From NCBI GenBank assembly GCA_002412765.1, contig DHVR01000045.1:23848-87847 (forward strand): a stretch of DNA of 64,000 nt, in the 5' to 3' direction. Position numbers and translations under genes: made by a program. The notes under the pieces are model-generated. The model ran no database searches, was not told where the DNA came from, and saw only the letters and a program-made list of their open reading frames with translations. Positions 8,945 to 16,583 of the stretch are shown one piece after another (position 1 is the stretch's first letter; every line of letters begins with the position of its first letter). Origin of the DNA: Leptolinea sp. UBA5203. Lineage in GTDB: Bacteria; Chloroflexota; Anaerolineae; Anaerolineales; Anaerolineaceae.

Positions 8945-9040
8945 GAAAATCATAGGATGGATGGAGCCGATGGAAAGCGCTTCGACAGGTGAATATTCCC
9001 TTGATAATAAATCAATGGCGAAACCCATCTGTTTATGAAC
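8945..9040. repeat. Diverged copy of an intergenic repeat (other copy about 5705-5800)
   Basis: The segments GATGGATGGAGCCGATGGAA, CTTGAT, CAATGGCGAAACCCATCTGT here line up with GATGGATTGAGCCAATGGAA, CTTGATCATCAACCCATGGC and CCCATCTGTGA at 5705-5800. It lies between the two direct repeats at 8889 and 9111. No coding capacity was seen. Confidence 0.55.
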
Positions 9041-9110
9041 GAAACCAACTTGATCCAAAAGCAACGTCTTGTCAGACTTTCTTCGATAGAAAGAAGCCAG
9101 AGGAAGTAAT

Positions 9111-9154
9111 TAAGCCAAACAATTTGGGCAATTAATTTAACAAAATTGTGTCGA
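9111..9154. repeat. Direct repeat, copy 2
   Basis: TAAGCCAAACAATTTGGG and GCAATTAATTTAA repeat the sequence at 8889-8934. The two copies bracket the diverged repeat element, as expected if a segment was duplicated or inserted between them. The rest of 8886-9337 holds no gene that I can support. Confidence 0.75.
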
Positions 9155-9274
9155 CCACTAAACTAATAATGGATCAACCCCAGGTCTATCCCTACCAACC
9201 CTTTACTCCCCCAACATCCACACCCTGTCCACAATCTCCGCCGATTCCACCATCCTGCCCAGACCCACCAGGCC

Positions 9275-9316
9275 CCATGGCCGGCGCGATAAAGATCGGT
9301 CAACGCACGGCCATGG
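9275..9316. repeat. Inverted repeat downstream of metY
   Basis: CCATGGCCG (9275-9283) is the exact complement of CGGCCATGG (9308-9316), with a 24-bp spacer. It lies 22 bp past the metY stop codon. A stable RNA hairpin could form, but there is no T-tract, so a role in termination is uncertain. Confidence 0.5.
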
Positions 9317-9337
9317 TAGAAGCAGGCACCCCCTCAC

Positions 9338-10621
9338 TTACGCGAGGGCTTGCTCCAGATCCCAAAGGATGTCTTCAATATCTTCCGTGCCGATGCTCAG
9401 GCGGATGAAATCCGGGGAAACCCCAGCGGAGATCTGCTGCTCTTCATTCAATTGGCTGTGCGTGGTGCTGCCTGGATGAATGGCCAGACTCTTGGAATCG
9501 CCCACATTTGCAAGGTGGCTGAACAGTTTCAGACTTTCAATAAATTTCTTACCGGCTTTGGCTCCGCCTTTGATGCCGAAACCCAGAATGGCGCCGGGGC
9601 CTTTGGGTAAGTATTTCTGCGCGGCAACATAATCCGGACTGCTTTTCAATCCGGGGTAAGCCACCCATGTGACTTTGGGATGAGCGCTCAGGTACTCCGC
9701 AACTTTTTGGGCATTGGAAACATGCCGTTCCATGCGCAAGCTCAAGGTTTCCAGACCCTGTAAGAAGAGGAAGGAGTTGAAGGGGGACAGGCAGCCGCCA
9801 AAATCCCGCAAAATTTGAACTCTGGCTTTCAAAATGAAGGCCAAATTGCCCAAATCGGAATAAACCAGCCCATGATAGCTGCCGTCGGGGGTATTGAAAT
9901 TCGGGAAGCGCGGGTTGTCCTTCCATTGAAAATTACCGCCATCCACAATCACACCACCGATGGAAGTACCATGTCCGCCGATGAATTTGGTGGCAGAATG
10001 GACAACAATATTGGCGCCGTATTCGAAGGGTCGAGCCAGATAGGGGGTGGCAAAAGTGTTGTCGATCAACAGGGGAATGCCGAATTCCTGGCCAATTTTT
10101 GCCACTTCTTCAAAGGGGAAGACATTGATTTGAGGATTACCCAGTGTCTCTCCGTAGAGGATCTTGGTGTTGGGGCGGATGGCCTTGCGGAAATTTTCCG
10201 GATCGCGCGGGTCCACCAGAGTAACTTCAATACCCAGGCGCGGGAAGGAATACACAAATTGACTATAGGTGCCGCCATACAACGTGGAAGCGGAGACAAT
10301 ATGATCACCGGCACCGGCCAGGGTGAAAATCGCCTGAGCCTGAGCCGCATGACCGGAAGCGACAGCCAATGCGCCCACGCCGCCTTCCAGATCCGCAATC
10401 CGTTTTTCAAAGACGTCACTGGTCGGATTCATGATGCGGGTATAAATGTTGCCGAATTCCTTCAGGGCAAACAAGTTGGCAGCGTGTTCTGTATTCTTAA
10501 ACTGATAGGAGGTTGTTTGGTAAATCGGTACGGCGCGAGAGCCGGTGGTCGGATCAGCTTCCTGACCGGAATGCAGTTGACGGGTTGCAAAACCAAATTG
10601 ACGAGATTCTTTCTTTGACAT
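9338..10621 (-). CDS. metY: O-acetylhomoserine aminocarboxypropyltransferase (sulfhydrylase), PLP-dependent
   Basis: The 427-residue protein makes homocysteine directly from O-acetylhomoserine and sulfide. It is a Cys/Met-metabolism PLP enzyme. The N-terminus GFATRQLHSGQ and the substrate loop YTRIMNPTSDVFEKRIADLEGG are those of MetY. The PLP lysine is Lys212 in HSATKFIGGHGTSIGG. The C-terminal HPGSTTHSQLNEEQQ segment is also typical. ATG 10619-10621 is preceded by AAAGGAAAAAC; a longer frame to 10696 has no such site. A SAM-I riboswitch and terminator lie between its promoter and start codon, so expression should fall when S-adenosylmethionine is abundant. Family length is about 425-430 residues. 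Confidence 0.95.
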   Translation of the reverse strand: MSKKESRQFGFATRQLHSGQEADPTTGSRAVPIYQTTSYQFKNTEHAANLFALKEFGNIYTRIMNPTSDVFEKRIADLEGGVGALAVASGHAAQAQAIFTLAGAGDHIVSASTLYGGTYSQFVYSFPRLGIEVTLVDPRDPENFRKAIRPNTKILYGETLGNPQINVFPFEEVAKIGQEFGIPLLIDNTFATPYLARPFEYGANIVVHSATKFIGGHGTSIGGVIVDGGNFQWKDNPRFPNFNTPDGSYHGLVYSDLGNLAFILKARVQILRDFGGCLSPFNSFLFLQGLETLSLRMERHVSNAQKVAEYLSAHPKVTWVAYPGLKSSPDYVAAQKYLPKGPGAILGFGIKGGAKAGKKFIESLKLFSHLANVGDSKSLAIHPGSTTHSQLNEEQQISAGVSPDFIRLSIGTEDIEDILWDLEQALA

Positions 10622-10754
10622 GATGTTTTTCCTTTTTACTAGTTTGGGTGGAATGACTTCCACGAGTTTTTTCAGCCAACAAGCGCATTTCTTCATCTCA
10701 GCGCGTTATTTTTACGATAGATCATGACACGGGATACCCTCCATTTTTTTGTAG

Positions 10755-10793
10755 AGTAAAAAAAAGACTCTCCTGAACGATAAGAAGAGTCTT
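10755..10793 (-). terminator. Riboswitch-controlled intrinsic terminator before metY
   Basis: On the minus strand AAGACTCTTCT pairs with AGGAGAGTCTT (11 bp including one G-U) and is followed directly by a run of eight T. It lies just downstream of the SAM-I aptamer and 134 bp before the metY start, as in S-box leaders that stop transcription when ligand is bound. Confidence 0.92.
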
Positions 10794-10812
10794 AATGGAA
10801 GGGACAGATCTC

Positions 10813-10914
10813 CTCTCATCTTCCAGTTTTTTTCTGTCGGATTTGGCACCTGGTTCTTGCGAACTGGTTGTCAAGGTTTCATCGGGCCGATCCCTCCACC
10901 TTTCTGGATAAGAG
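10813..10914 (-). ncRNA. SAM-I (S-box) riboswitch aptamer
   Basis: Read on the minus strand, the P1 arms CTCTTATC (from 10914) and GATGAGAG (to 10813) pair. Between them lie the conserved core pieces CAGAAAGGTGGAGGGA, GATGAAACCTTGACAACC, AGGTGCCAAATCC and GACAG in the right order. The four-way junction and kink-turn elements of SAM-I are recognisable. It lies in the 5' leader of metY and is followed by a terminator. Confidence 0.95.
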
Positions 10915-10918
10915 CATT

Positions 10919-10947
10919 CTTATAGGATGATGTTAAAGAGCTGCGAA
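10919..10947 (-). promoter_or_regulatory. Probable promoter of the metY leader
   Basis: On the minus strand TTCGCA (10942-10947) and TATAAG (10919-10924) are separated by 17 bp. The expected start site is within a few bases of the riboswitch P1 helix. A small hairpin (TTTTCTA/TAGAAAA, 10955-10980) lies between the cysK stop and this promoter. Confidence 0.55.
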
Positions 10948-11001
10948 ATTCCTTTTTTCTAATCCCTACGGGCTAGAAAAGAAAGGACAAACACCTTCCC
11001 C

Positions 11002-11937
11002 TTAATCCGCTAAATCGGCATATAAGGGAGTACTTAGGTAACGCTCGCCGAAAGAAGGGATGATGACCACAATCAGTTTGCCTTTATTTTCAGGTCGTTT
11101 TGCCACCTGCAAGGCTGCCCAGGTTGCCGCACCCGATGAGATACCCACCAACAAACCCTCTTCGCGGGCCAATCGTCTGGCAGTATCAAAAGCATCTTCA
11201 TTCTTTACCTGCACGATTTCATCGTAGATTTTGGTGTTGAGTACATCCGGAATAAAGCCCGCGCCAATGCCCTGGATGGAATGCGGTCCTTTGGGTCCGC
11301 CGGAGAGCACCGCGGACGCCGCAGGTTCGACCGCAATGGCTTTGAAAGACGGCTTGCGCGCTTTCAGTACTTCACCTATTCCGGTGATGGTTCCGCCGGT
11401 ACCCACTCCGGCCACCAGAATATCCACCTTTCCATCTGTGTCCTTCCATATTTCCTTGGCGGTTGTTTTACGATGGATTTCAGGATTGGCCGGATTATTA
11501 AATTGCTGGGGCAGAAAATATTTAGCGGGATCATTTGCAGCAATTTCTTCCGCTTTACGAATCGCGCCGCCCATACCGTCGGGGCCGGGGGTCAGGATTA
11601 ATTCAGCGCCGTAAGCGCGTAATAAAATCTTGCGTTCCTTGCTCATCGTTTCAGGCATGGTCAGGATGATTTTATACCCTCTGGCAGCTGCCACCATAGC
11701 CAGGGCGATGCCCGTGTTGCCGCTGGTGGGTTCGACGATGATAGTATCCGGCTTCAATAGACCGGCTGCTTCGGCGGCATCAATCATAGCCACCCCAATA
11801 CGATCTTTAACGCTGTGGGCGGGATTGAAGTATTCCAGTTTCAAAACAACCTGTGCAACACCATCTTTATTCAATCGGTTCAATTGAACCAGAGGCGTAT
11901 TTCCAATCAAATCCGTTACATTCTTTGCGATTTTCAT
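11002..11937 (-). CDS. cysK: Cysteine synthase (O-acetylserine sulfhydrylase), CysK type
   Basis: The 311-residue PLP enzyme condenses O-acetylserine with sulfide to give cysteine. The PLP lysine is Lys44 in NPAHSVKDRIG. The substrate loop TSGNTGIALA and the phosphate-binding GVGTGGTITG are intact, and so is the C-terminal GISSGAATWAAL. The ATG at 11935-11937 follows AAAGGACTTAACAGC. It is transcribed from a promoter about 265 bp upstream, through a leader with a short Cys/Met-rich open frame and a terminator, so attenuation by sulfur amino acid supply is likely. metY follows on the same strand under its own riboswitch. Confidence 0.95.
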   Translation of the reverse strand: MKIAKNVTDLIGNTPLVQLNRLNKDGVAQVVLKLEYFNPAHSVKDRIGVAMIDAAEAAGLLKPDTIIVEPTSGNTGIALAMVAAARGYKIILTMPETMSKERKILLRAYGAELILTPGPDGMGGAIRKAEEIAANDPAKYFLPQQFNNPANPEIHRKTTAKEIWKDTDGKVDILVAGVGTGGTITGIGEVLKARKPSFKAIAVEPAASAVLSGGPKGPHSIQGIGAGFIPDVLNTKIYDEIVQVKNEDAFDTARRLAREEGLLVGISSGAATWAALQVAKRPENKGKLIVVIIPSFGERYLSTPLYADLAD

Positions 11938-11973
11938 GCTGTTAAGTCCTTTGTTAGTTTCCCTAATTTTTTA

Positions 11974-12013
11974 ATAAAAAAATGGCTTCCGCATTTTTAT
12001 TGCGAGAAGCCAT
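11974..12013 (-). terminator. Intrinsic terminator in the cysK leader
   Basis: On the minus strand ATGGCTTCTCGCA (from 12013) pairs with TGCGGAAGCCAT (to 11982), with one bulged base and an AT-rich loop. A run of seven T follows. It stands 36 bp before the cysK start and 52 bp after the leader ORF stop, so it must be read through for cysK to be expressed. Confidence 0.9.
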
Positions 12014-12064
12014 CCGTCACATCAGCATTTTGATCGTGTCTGCCAGGTGTGTTGTGCTGTGTGC

Positions 12065-12154
12065 TTAACCTTGCAGGCGAGCCGAGCTACGCTGAGGAGG
12101 TTGCGCTCCCCGCATATTCCACATACACATACACATTGCAAATAAATTTTTCAT
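12065..12154 (-). CDS. Putative leader peptide of the cysK attenuator (Cys/Met codon run)
   Basis: A 29-codon frame begins at ATG 12152-12154, preceded by GGAAAACCAG, and ends in TAA at 12065-12067. An alternative ATG four codons upstream is closer to TAGGA. Near the start it reads FAMCMCMWNM, that is, two Cys codons alternating with Met codons, then a Pro/Gln/Ser tail. It lies after a good promoter (12203-12231) and before a terminator (11974-12013) that guards cysK. This is the layout of trp/his-type attenuators. The run is encoded by a short ATGTGT repeat, so chance cannot be excluded. No homologue is claimed. Confidence 0.55.
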   Translation of the reverse strand: MKNLFAMCMCMWNMRGAQPPQRSSARLQG

Positions 12155-12202
12155 CTGGTTTTCCATATTCCTATAAAGACTATTATGACTATATTAGTCT
12201 TT

Positions 12203-12231
12203 ATTATTGCGTTAAATATAAAAAAAGTCAA
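12203..12231 (-). promoter_or_regulatory. Promoter of the cysK leader transcript
   Basis: On the minus strand TTGACT (12226-12231) and AATAAT (12203-12208) are spaced by exactly 17 bp. This gives a leader of about 260 nt before the cysK start codon, enough for the leader ORF and terminator. Confidence 0.65.
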
Positions 12232-12392
12232 TAAGCAAAAATTGCAGCAAACAAAATGTTATAAAACCATGCACTGAAATTGGATTGGATACCACCTTAG
12301 CTAATACAATTCCTTTTATAGGGCAGGTGGTGGTTGAACATCAGTTTTGAGCTTCATCCCGTTTAGTTTTGATATAACTAAATAAGAGAGTA

Positions 12393-12782
12393 CTAGATAA
12401 ATTTTTCGATGCGTTCCAACAAGTTTTTCAAATCAAAGGGTTTTAACAAATAATCGCTGACATTTAACTTGAGCGCGTCCTTGATAATATCGTTCTTGGC
12501 AATCGCCGTCAGCATAATCACCGGGATGTCTTCCAAACCGGGCGTCTGACGAATTTCTCTCAGCACCTGCAAGCCGTCTTTGTCCGGCATCATATAATCC
12601 AAAAGGATCAGATCCGGGGTGCGCTTCATGGCCTGAATAATACCATCCCGGCCGCATAGGGCAACGTCCACCGCATATCCATTAGCGGTCAATAGCATAT
12701 GGATTAACTGTGTAATCTCTATGCCATCATCAATGGCTAATATCCTCTTAATGACTTCTTTACCTGAGATAGATGGTATCAT
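12393..12782 (-). CDS. Single-domain response regulator (CheY-like receiver)
   Basis: The protein of 129 residues is one receiver domain with no output domain. It has the acidic pair (AIDDG), the phospho-acceptor Asp in LILLDYMMPDKDG, the conserved Thr (VIMLTAIAK) and Lys (YLLKPFD). It accepts phosphate from a histidine kinase not encoded in this window, and probably signals by protein contact. ATG 12780-12782 is preferred: a longer GTG frame to 12818 would overlap a TATACT -10 box at 12809-12814. The start has GAGGG close by. Confidence 0.88.
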   Translation of the reverse strand: MIPSISGKEVIKRILAIDDGIEITQLIHMLLTANGYAVDVALCGRDGIIQAMKRTPDLILLDYMMPDKDGLQVLREIRQTPGLEDIPVIMLTAIAKNDIIKDALKLNVSDYLLKPFDLKNLLERIEKFI

Positions 12783-12890
12783 GGCCCTCAAATCCGTATC
12801 TATTTCTGAGTATAGCACGTCTGATCGTATCGCAAGTAAATCAAGTATTAATAAATTCTTCTTAGCTTGAATTTGTTAACCATCATGAAG

Positions 12891-12922
12891 TCTCATCAAA
12901 TGCATAATGCATGTTGATGAGA
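12891..12922. other. Stem-loop between the glycyl radical enzyme and response regulator genes
   Basis: TCTCATCAA (12891-12899) pairs with TTGATGAGA (12914-12922), and the interior ATGCA/TGCAT can extend the stem. No T-tract follows, so it may stabilise the 3' end of the upstream mRNA rather than terminate it. Confidence 0.5.
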
Positions 12923-12971
12923 AACCAACGACAAGTCGGATTGCATTTCAACGTAGTAATCATCCACCATG

Positions 12972-15335
12972 TTAGAGATTCTCATGTTCAGTTCGAGAGA
13001 TAATCTCATTCTGAAGGGCCAGACCCAAATTGCAGAAATAATCGCTGTATCCGGCTACGCGCACAATTAAATCTCGATAGTTTTCCGGGTGTGCCTGTGC
13101 CTGGCGCAGCGTCGCCGCATCCACAATATTGAACTGGATATGGTGTCCATCCAGGCGAAAATAGGTGCGCACCAACTGACCCAACCTTTCCAGCCCCGCC
13201 TCATCCTGCACCAACTGTGGGGTGAATTTCAGATTCAGCAGCGTTCCCCCCGTTCGGATGTGATCCATCTTGGCTGCCGAACGCAAGACTGCCGTCGGGC
13301 CGTTGCGGTCCGCCCCCTGCACCGGGGAGATGCCTTCCGAAAGCGGTTGACCGGCTTTGCGCCCGTCCGCGGTGGCACCAATCACCGAACCGAAATACAC
13401 ATGTGCTGTGGTGGGCAGTAAATTGATCTCATAATGCCCGCCCTTGGTATTCGGCCGGCCGTGGATGGCCTCGTAATAAGCCTCGAAAACCCGCTTCATG
13501 AGATCATCCGCGCGGTCATCGTCGTTGCCGTATTTGGGCGTACGGTTGATCATAATCTGGCGTTCTTTTTCGTAGCCCACATAATCAGCATCCAATATTT
13601 GCAGCAGCTGGCTCATGGAGAGCGAACCCAACTCAAAAATGTGCGTTTGAATGGCGACCAGGGTATCGGTGATGCTGCCCAGGCCGACCCCCTGAATATA
13701 GGAGGTGTTGTAGCGTGCCCCGCCATTATGATAATCCTTGCCGGTTTCAATGCAGTCATCCACCAGCAGCGAAAGAAAAGGCACTGGCAGGAAAGCGGCA
13801 TACAGCCGTTCAATTTTCTGATTGCCGCGAATTTTAAGATCAATAAAATAATTCAACTGCACCAGGAAAGCAGCCCACAAGTCTTCGAAGGAGCCAAACT
13901 CCACCGCCGCGCCGCTTTTGGGACCAAGCTGACGATGGGTGCGCGCATCAAACCCGTTGCTGAGGGTCAGTTCCAGGACTTTCACCAAATTGAAATATCC
14001 GGTCAGGTTGTAATTTTCCTTGCCGAAAGCGCCCGTCTCCACACAGCCGCTGGTACCGCCGCTGCGCGCGTCCGCCACGCTCTTGCCCATGCGGATCATC
14101 TCCTCCACCACCACATCAGCATTAAAAATGGAGGGCTGTCCGAAACCGGTTTTGACAATTTTTAAAGCCCGTTTAAGAAAAGCATCCGGGTTCTTTTTGC
14201 TGAGCTGAATATTGGAACTGGGCTGTAATAAGCGCATTTCCTCGATCACATCCAGAATCAGGTATGAAACCTCATTCACCCCATCCTGACCGTTTTCCAG
14301 GATGCCGCCCAAATTGATGTTGGCGAAATCCGTATAAGTGTTGCTTTCCTCGGCGGTCACCCCAATCTTGGGGGGAGCCGGCTGGTTGTGGAACTTCACC
14401 CACAGACATTCCAACAATTCCATAGCCTCTTCCCGGCTGAGCTGGTTGGCCTCCACTTCCTTTTGATAAAACGGCAGAAGGTGGCGGTCCAAATGGCCGG
14501 GATTAAAAGCATCCCAAGGGTTTAACTCTGTGATCACGCCCAGGTGCACAAACCAATAGGCTTGCAGGGCTTCGCGAAAAGTATCCGGCTTTTTAGCAGG
14601 CACCTTGCGGCAGACGCGGGCAATTTCCAGCAGTTCCGCCTTACGTGCGGGGTCGTTTTCGGCTTCTGCCAGAACCATCGCCTTTTCAGCGTGCCGGCGG
14701 GCGTAATAGATCATACCCTCAGCGGTGATGCGCATGGCCTTTAATTGTTCCTGTTTGTCAAAGGCATCTGCATCCGTCAGAAAATCCAGCTTTTCCAGGC
14801 GTGCATCAATGCGAGCGATAAAATCCAACATGCCAAAGCGATAAATCTTGTCATCCAGGACGGTGTGACCCGGTCCGCGCTGCTCCATGAACTCGGTAAA
14901 AACACCGGCGGTATACGCCATCAGCCATTCTTCTTCCATCTCTGCAAAAATGCGCTCGCGGATGGTCTTTCCGCGCCAGAAGGGAGTGATGGTTTCGAGG
15001 TAAGTTTTGCGGTTTATGTCCGAGACTTTGAAAAAGATTTTCTCGCGCTGATCCAGAATGTCCAGATCCTGCGCGCTGTGCAGACAGATTTCCGGGAAGG
15101 TAGGCGTGGCCATCGGTTCCGGTCCGCGTTCGCCGACAATCAACTCATCCTCTCCCAGATAAATTTCTTTATTCGCCAAAATGAAGGCGTGCAGCAAGGC
15201 CCGTTCCACCGGCTTGGATTCATTGCCCCGGTAATATTCCTGATAAAAGCGGGTGCAGAGAGAAGCCCGCTCCGTAGATAAGGTGGGGATGGCTGCCAGG
15301 CTCTTCGCGCGCAGGCGTTGAATGCGTTCGTTCAT
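12972..15335 (-). CDS. Glycyl radical enzyme, HypD-like (trans-4-hydroxy-L-proline dehydratase type)
   Basis: This 787-residue enzyme belongs to the pyruvate formate-lyase-like dehydratase/lyase branch. The radical loop RVAGYSDYF puts the radical at Gly762. The thiyl cysteine is Cys431 in GGTSGCVETG, with the catalytic Glu two residues later. Segments typical of HypD are present: EFMEQRGPGHTV, a TELNPWDAFNPGHLD stretch, ESNTYTDFANINLGG, KENYNLTGYFN and LPTTAHVYFG. From what I recall of the Clostridioides enzyme, the His, two Asp, Ser, Tyr and Thr that line its active site are all kept. A pyrroline-5-carboxylate reductase gene, the usual partner, is not nearby, so the substrate is not certain. 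The strong GGAGG site overlaps the end of the activase gene. Confidence 0.88.
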   Translation of the reverse strand: MNERIQRLRAKSLAAIPTLSTERASLCTRFYQEYYRGNESKPVERALLHAFILANKEIYLGEDELIVGERGPEPMATPTFPEICLHSAQDLDILDQREKIFFKVSDINRKTYLETITPFWRGKTIRERIFAEMEEEWLMAYTAGVFTEFMEQRGPGHTVLDDKIYRFGMLDFIARIDARLEKLDFLTDADAFDKQEQLKAMRITAEGMIYYARRHAEKAMVLAEAENDPARKAELLEIARVCRKVPAKKPDTFREALQAYWFVHLGVITELNPWDAFNPGHLDRHLLPFYQKEVEANQLSREEAMELLECLWVKFHNQPAPPKIGVTAEESNTYTDFANINLGGILENGQDGVNEVSYLILDVIEEMRLLQPSSNIQLSKKNPDAFLKRALKIVKTGFGQPSIFNADVVVEEMIRMGKSVADARSGGTSGCVETGAFGKENYNLTGYFNLVKVLELTLSNGFDARTHRQLGPKSGAAVEFGSFEDLWAAFLVQLNYFIDLKIRGNQKIERLYAAFLPVPFLSLLVDDCIETGKDYHNGGARYNTSYIQGVGLGSITDTLVAIQTHIFELGSLSMSQLLQILDADYVGYEKERQIMINRTPKYGNDDDRADDLMKRVFEAYYEAIHGRPNTKGGHYEINLLPTTAHVYFGSVIGATADGRKAGQPLSEGISPVQGADRNGPTAVLRSAAKMDHIRTGGTLLNLKFTPQLVQDEAGLERLGQLVRTYFRLDGHHIQFNIVDAATLRQAQAHPENYRDLIVRVAGYSDYFCNLGLALQNEIISRTEHENL

Positions 15336-15339
15336 GAAA

Positions 15340-16242
15340 TCAACCTCCGATTTTTACCTGGAAGCCAGCCTTTTGGAAGGCTCCCGCAATGCGTAGGATA
15401 TCAACCGGTTCACCCGGTTGGATTTGGCTCAAGCGGTAAGGCAACTGCAGCCGCTCATACTTGGCTTGCGCCGTGTGATGATACGGCAGGACGTCAATAC
15501 GGCGAAAGTGTGTTTGCTCACGGAGAAAAGTGATCATATGCTCAATGTTGCCATCCGAATCATTGATCGTTGGAATCAGCGGAAAGCGGAGTATCAACTT
15601 TGCTCCAGCCTGATCCAGCAGCTTCAAATTCTTAAAGATTAGCTCATTGGACACACCGGTATAGGTTTGATGCAATCCAGAGTCCATCAGTTTCAAATCA
15701 TACAGGATCAAATCGGTCAGCGGCAGGATGTCCAGCAGAACCTTCTCGTCCACAAAACCGCAGGTATCCAGAGCCAGGTGCAGCCCTTTGGCTTTGGCAG
15801 CTGCGAAAAATTCCTGCAGGAACGCCGCCTGCATCAGCGGCTCGCCGCCCGAACAGGTCACCCCGCCTCCAGATTCCTCGAAGAAGGAGAGGTCCTTCAA
15901 GGCAGTCTCAAGCAATTCCGCCACCGTCACCTGACGGCCAATTTTGTCCCAGGCCGTGGTTGGGCAGACATCCACACACGCCCTGCTCTCCTCACAGACG
16001 GTCAAATCCCGCTGGATGAGCGAGCCGTGTTTCGAAAGCGCCTGCGTCGGACAGGCCTGCAGGCAATCCCCGCAGCCCATGCAGCGTTCGTCATGCCAGG
16101 CCAACTGCACCGAAGCGCTGATCCCTTCCGGGTTATGACACCAGGCACAAGATAACGGGCAGCCCTTAAAGAACACCGTGGTGCGGATGCCGGGGCCGTC
16201 ATGGATGGAGAAGGGTTTAAGATCAAAAATCGTAGCTTGCAT
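15340..16242 (-). CDS. Glycyl radical enzyme activating protein (radical SAM, two extra 4Fe-4S clusters)
   Basis: The 300-residue activase abstracts hydrogen from the glycine of the downstream enzyme, using S-adenosylmethionine and a 4Fe-4S cluster bound by CPLSCAWCHNPEG. A ferredoxin-like insert (CMGCGDCLQACPTQA, then CEESRACVDVCPTTAW) supplies two more clusters, as in activases of the dehydratase branch. GGGVTCSGGEPLMQ is the SAM-binding motif. I start at ATG 16240-16242 because MQATIFDLKPFSIHDGPG is the usual N-terminus; no strong ribosome site is visible. Its TGA is 4 bp before the next start, so the pair is an operon. TATACT at 16269-16274 may be the -10 box. Confidence 0.92.
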   Translation of the reverse strand: MQATIFDLKPFSIHDGPGIRTTVFFKGCPLSCAWCHNPEGISASVQLAWHDERCMGCGDCLQACPTQALSKHGSLIQRDLTVCEESRACVDVCPTTAWDKIGRQVTVAELLETALKDLSFFEESGGGVTCSGGEPLMQAAFLQEFFAAAKAKGLHLALDTCGFVDEKVLLDILPLTDLILYDLKLMDSGLHQTYTGVSNELIFKNLKLLDQAGAKLILRFPLIPTINDSDGNIEHMITFLREQTHFRRIDVLPYHHTAQAKYERLQLPYRLSQIQPGEPVDILRIAGAFQKAGFQVKIGG

Positions 16243-16330
16243 GGAAGGGGTCTTTTTCCTGTAAGCCAAGTATATTGGAAAAAGCGAAAAAATATCAGGG
16301 GAGAAAAATGTTTGTACTAGACACGTCGGT

Positions 16331-16414
16331 TGTGTCATCGCGAGGGCCTGAAGCTGTTTGCATTGAGACTAACTGTAAGCCCGGCCTGTACCCCAAAGGG
16401 GTAGGCGATCTCAA
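16331..16414. repeat. Degenerate interspersed repeat (TGTGTCATCGCGA ... GGCGATCTCAA)
   Basis: The ends match, with changes, the module at about 5563-5635 (TGTGTCATTGCGA ... GGCAATCTCAA). The interior differs and contains CCCCAAAGGGG. The rest of 16243-16583 holds no gene that I can support. Confidence 0.45.
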
Positions 16415-16583
16415 AGCTGACATCGTAATAAAAATAAATTCCCTTACAATCTCCCTCACCTCACCAACCAAACCTTCCCCTTCCCAGCAATCCCCATCTT
16501 TAAGGGTTTATAATTAACTCAACGTATATCCATAAAACAATCGATGGTTTGGTCAAAATGACATTCCACTATGAGGGATACCC

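Noticed and set aside
9148..9408. Pro-rich 86-codon plus-strand frame
   Set aside because: It overlaps the 3' end of metY on the other strand and crosses an inverted repeat. There is no ribosome site.
11938..12240. T-box or second SAM riboswitch in the cysK leader
   Set aside because: The T-box AGGGTGGNACCGCG signature and the SAM-I core are both absent. The leader ORF explains the terminator better.
13434..14165. 243-codon plus-strand frame
   Set aside because: Antisense to the glycyl radical enzyme gene, whose key motifs are intact on the other strand.
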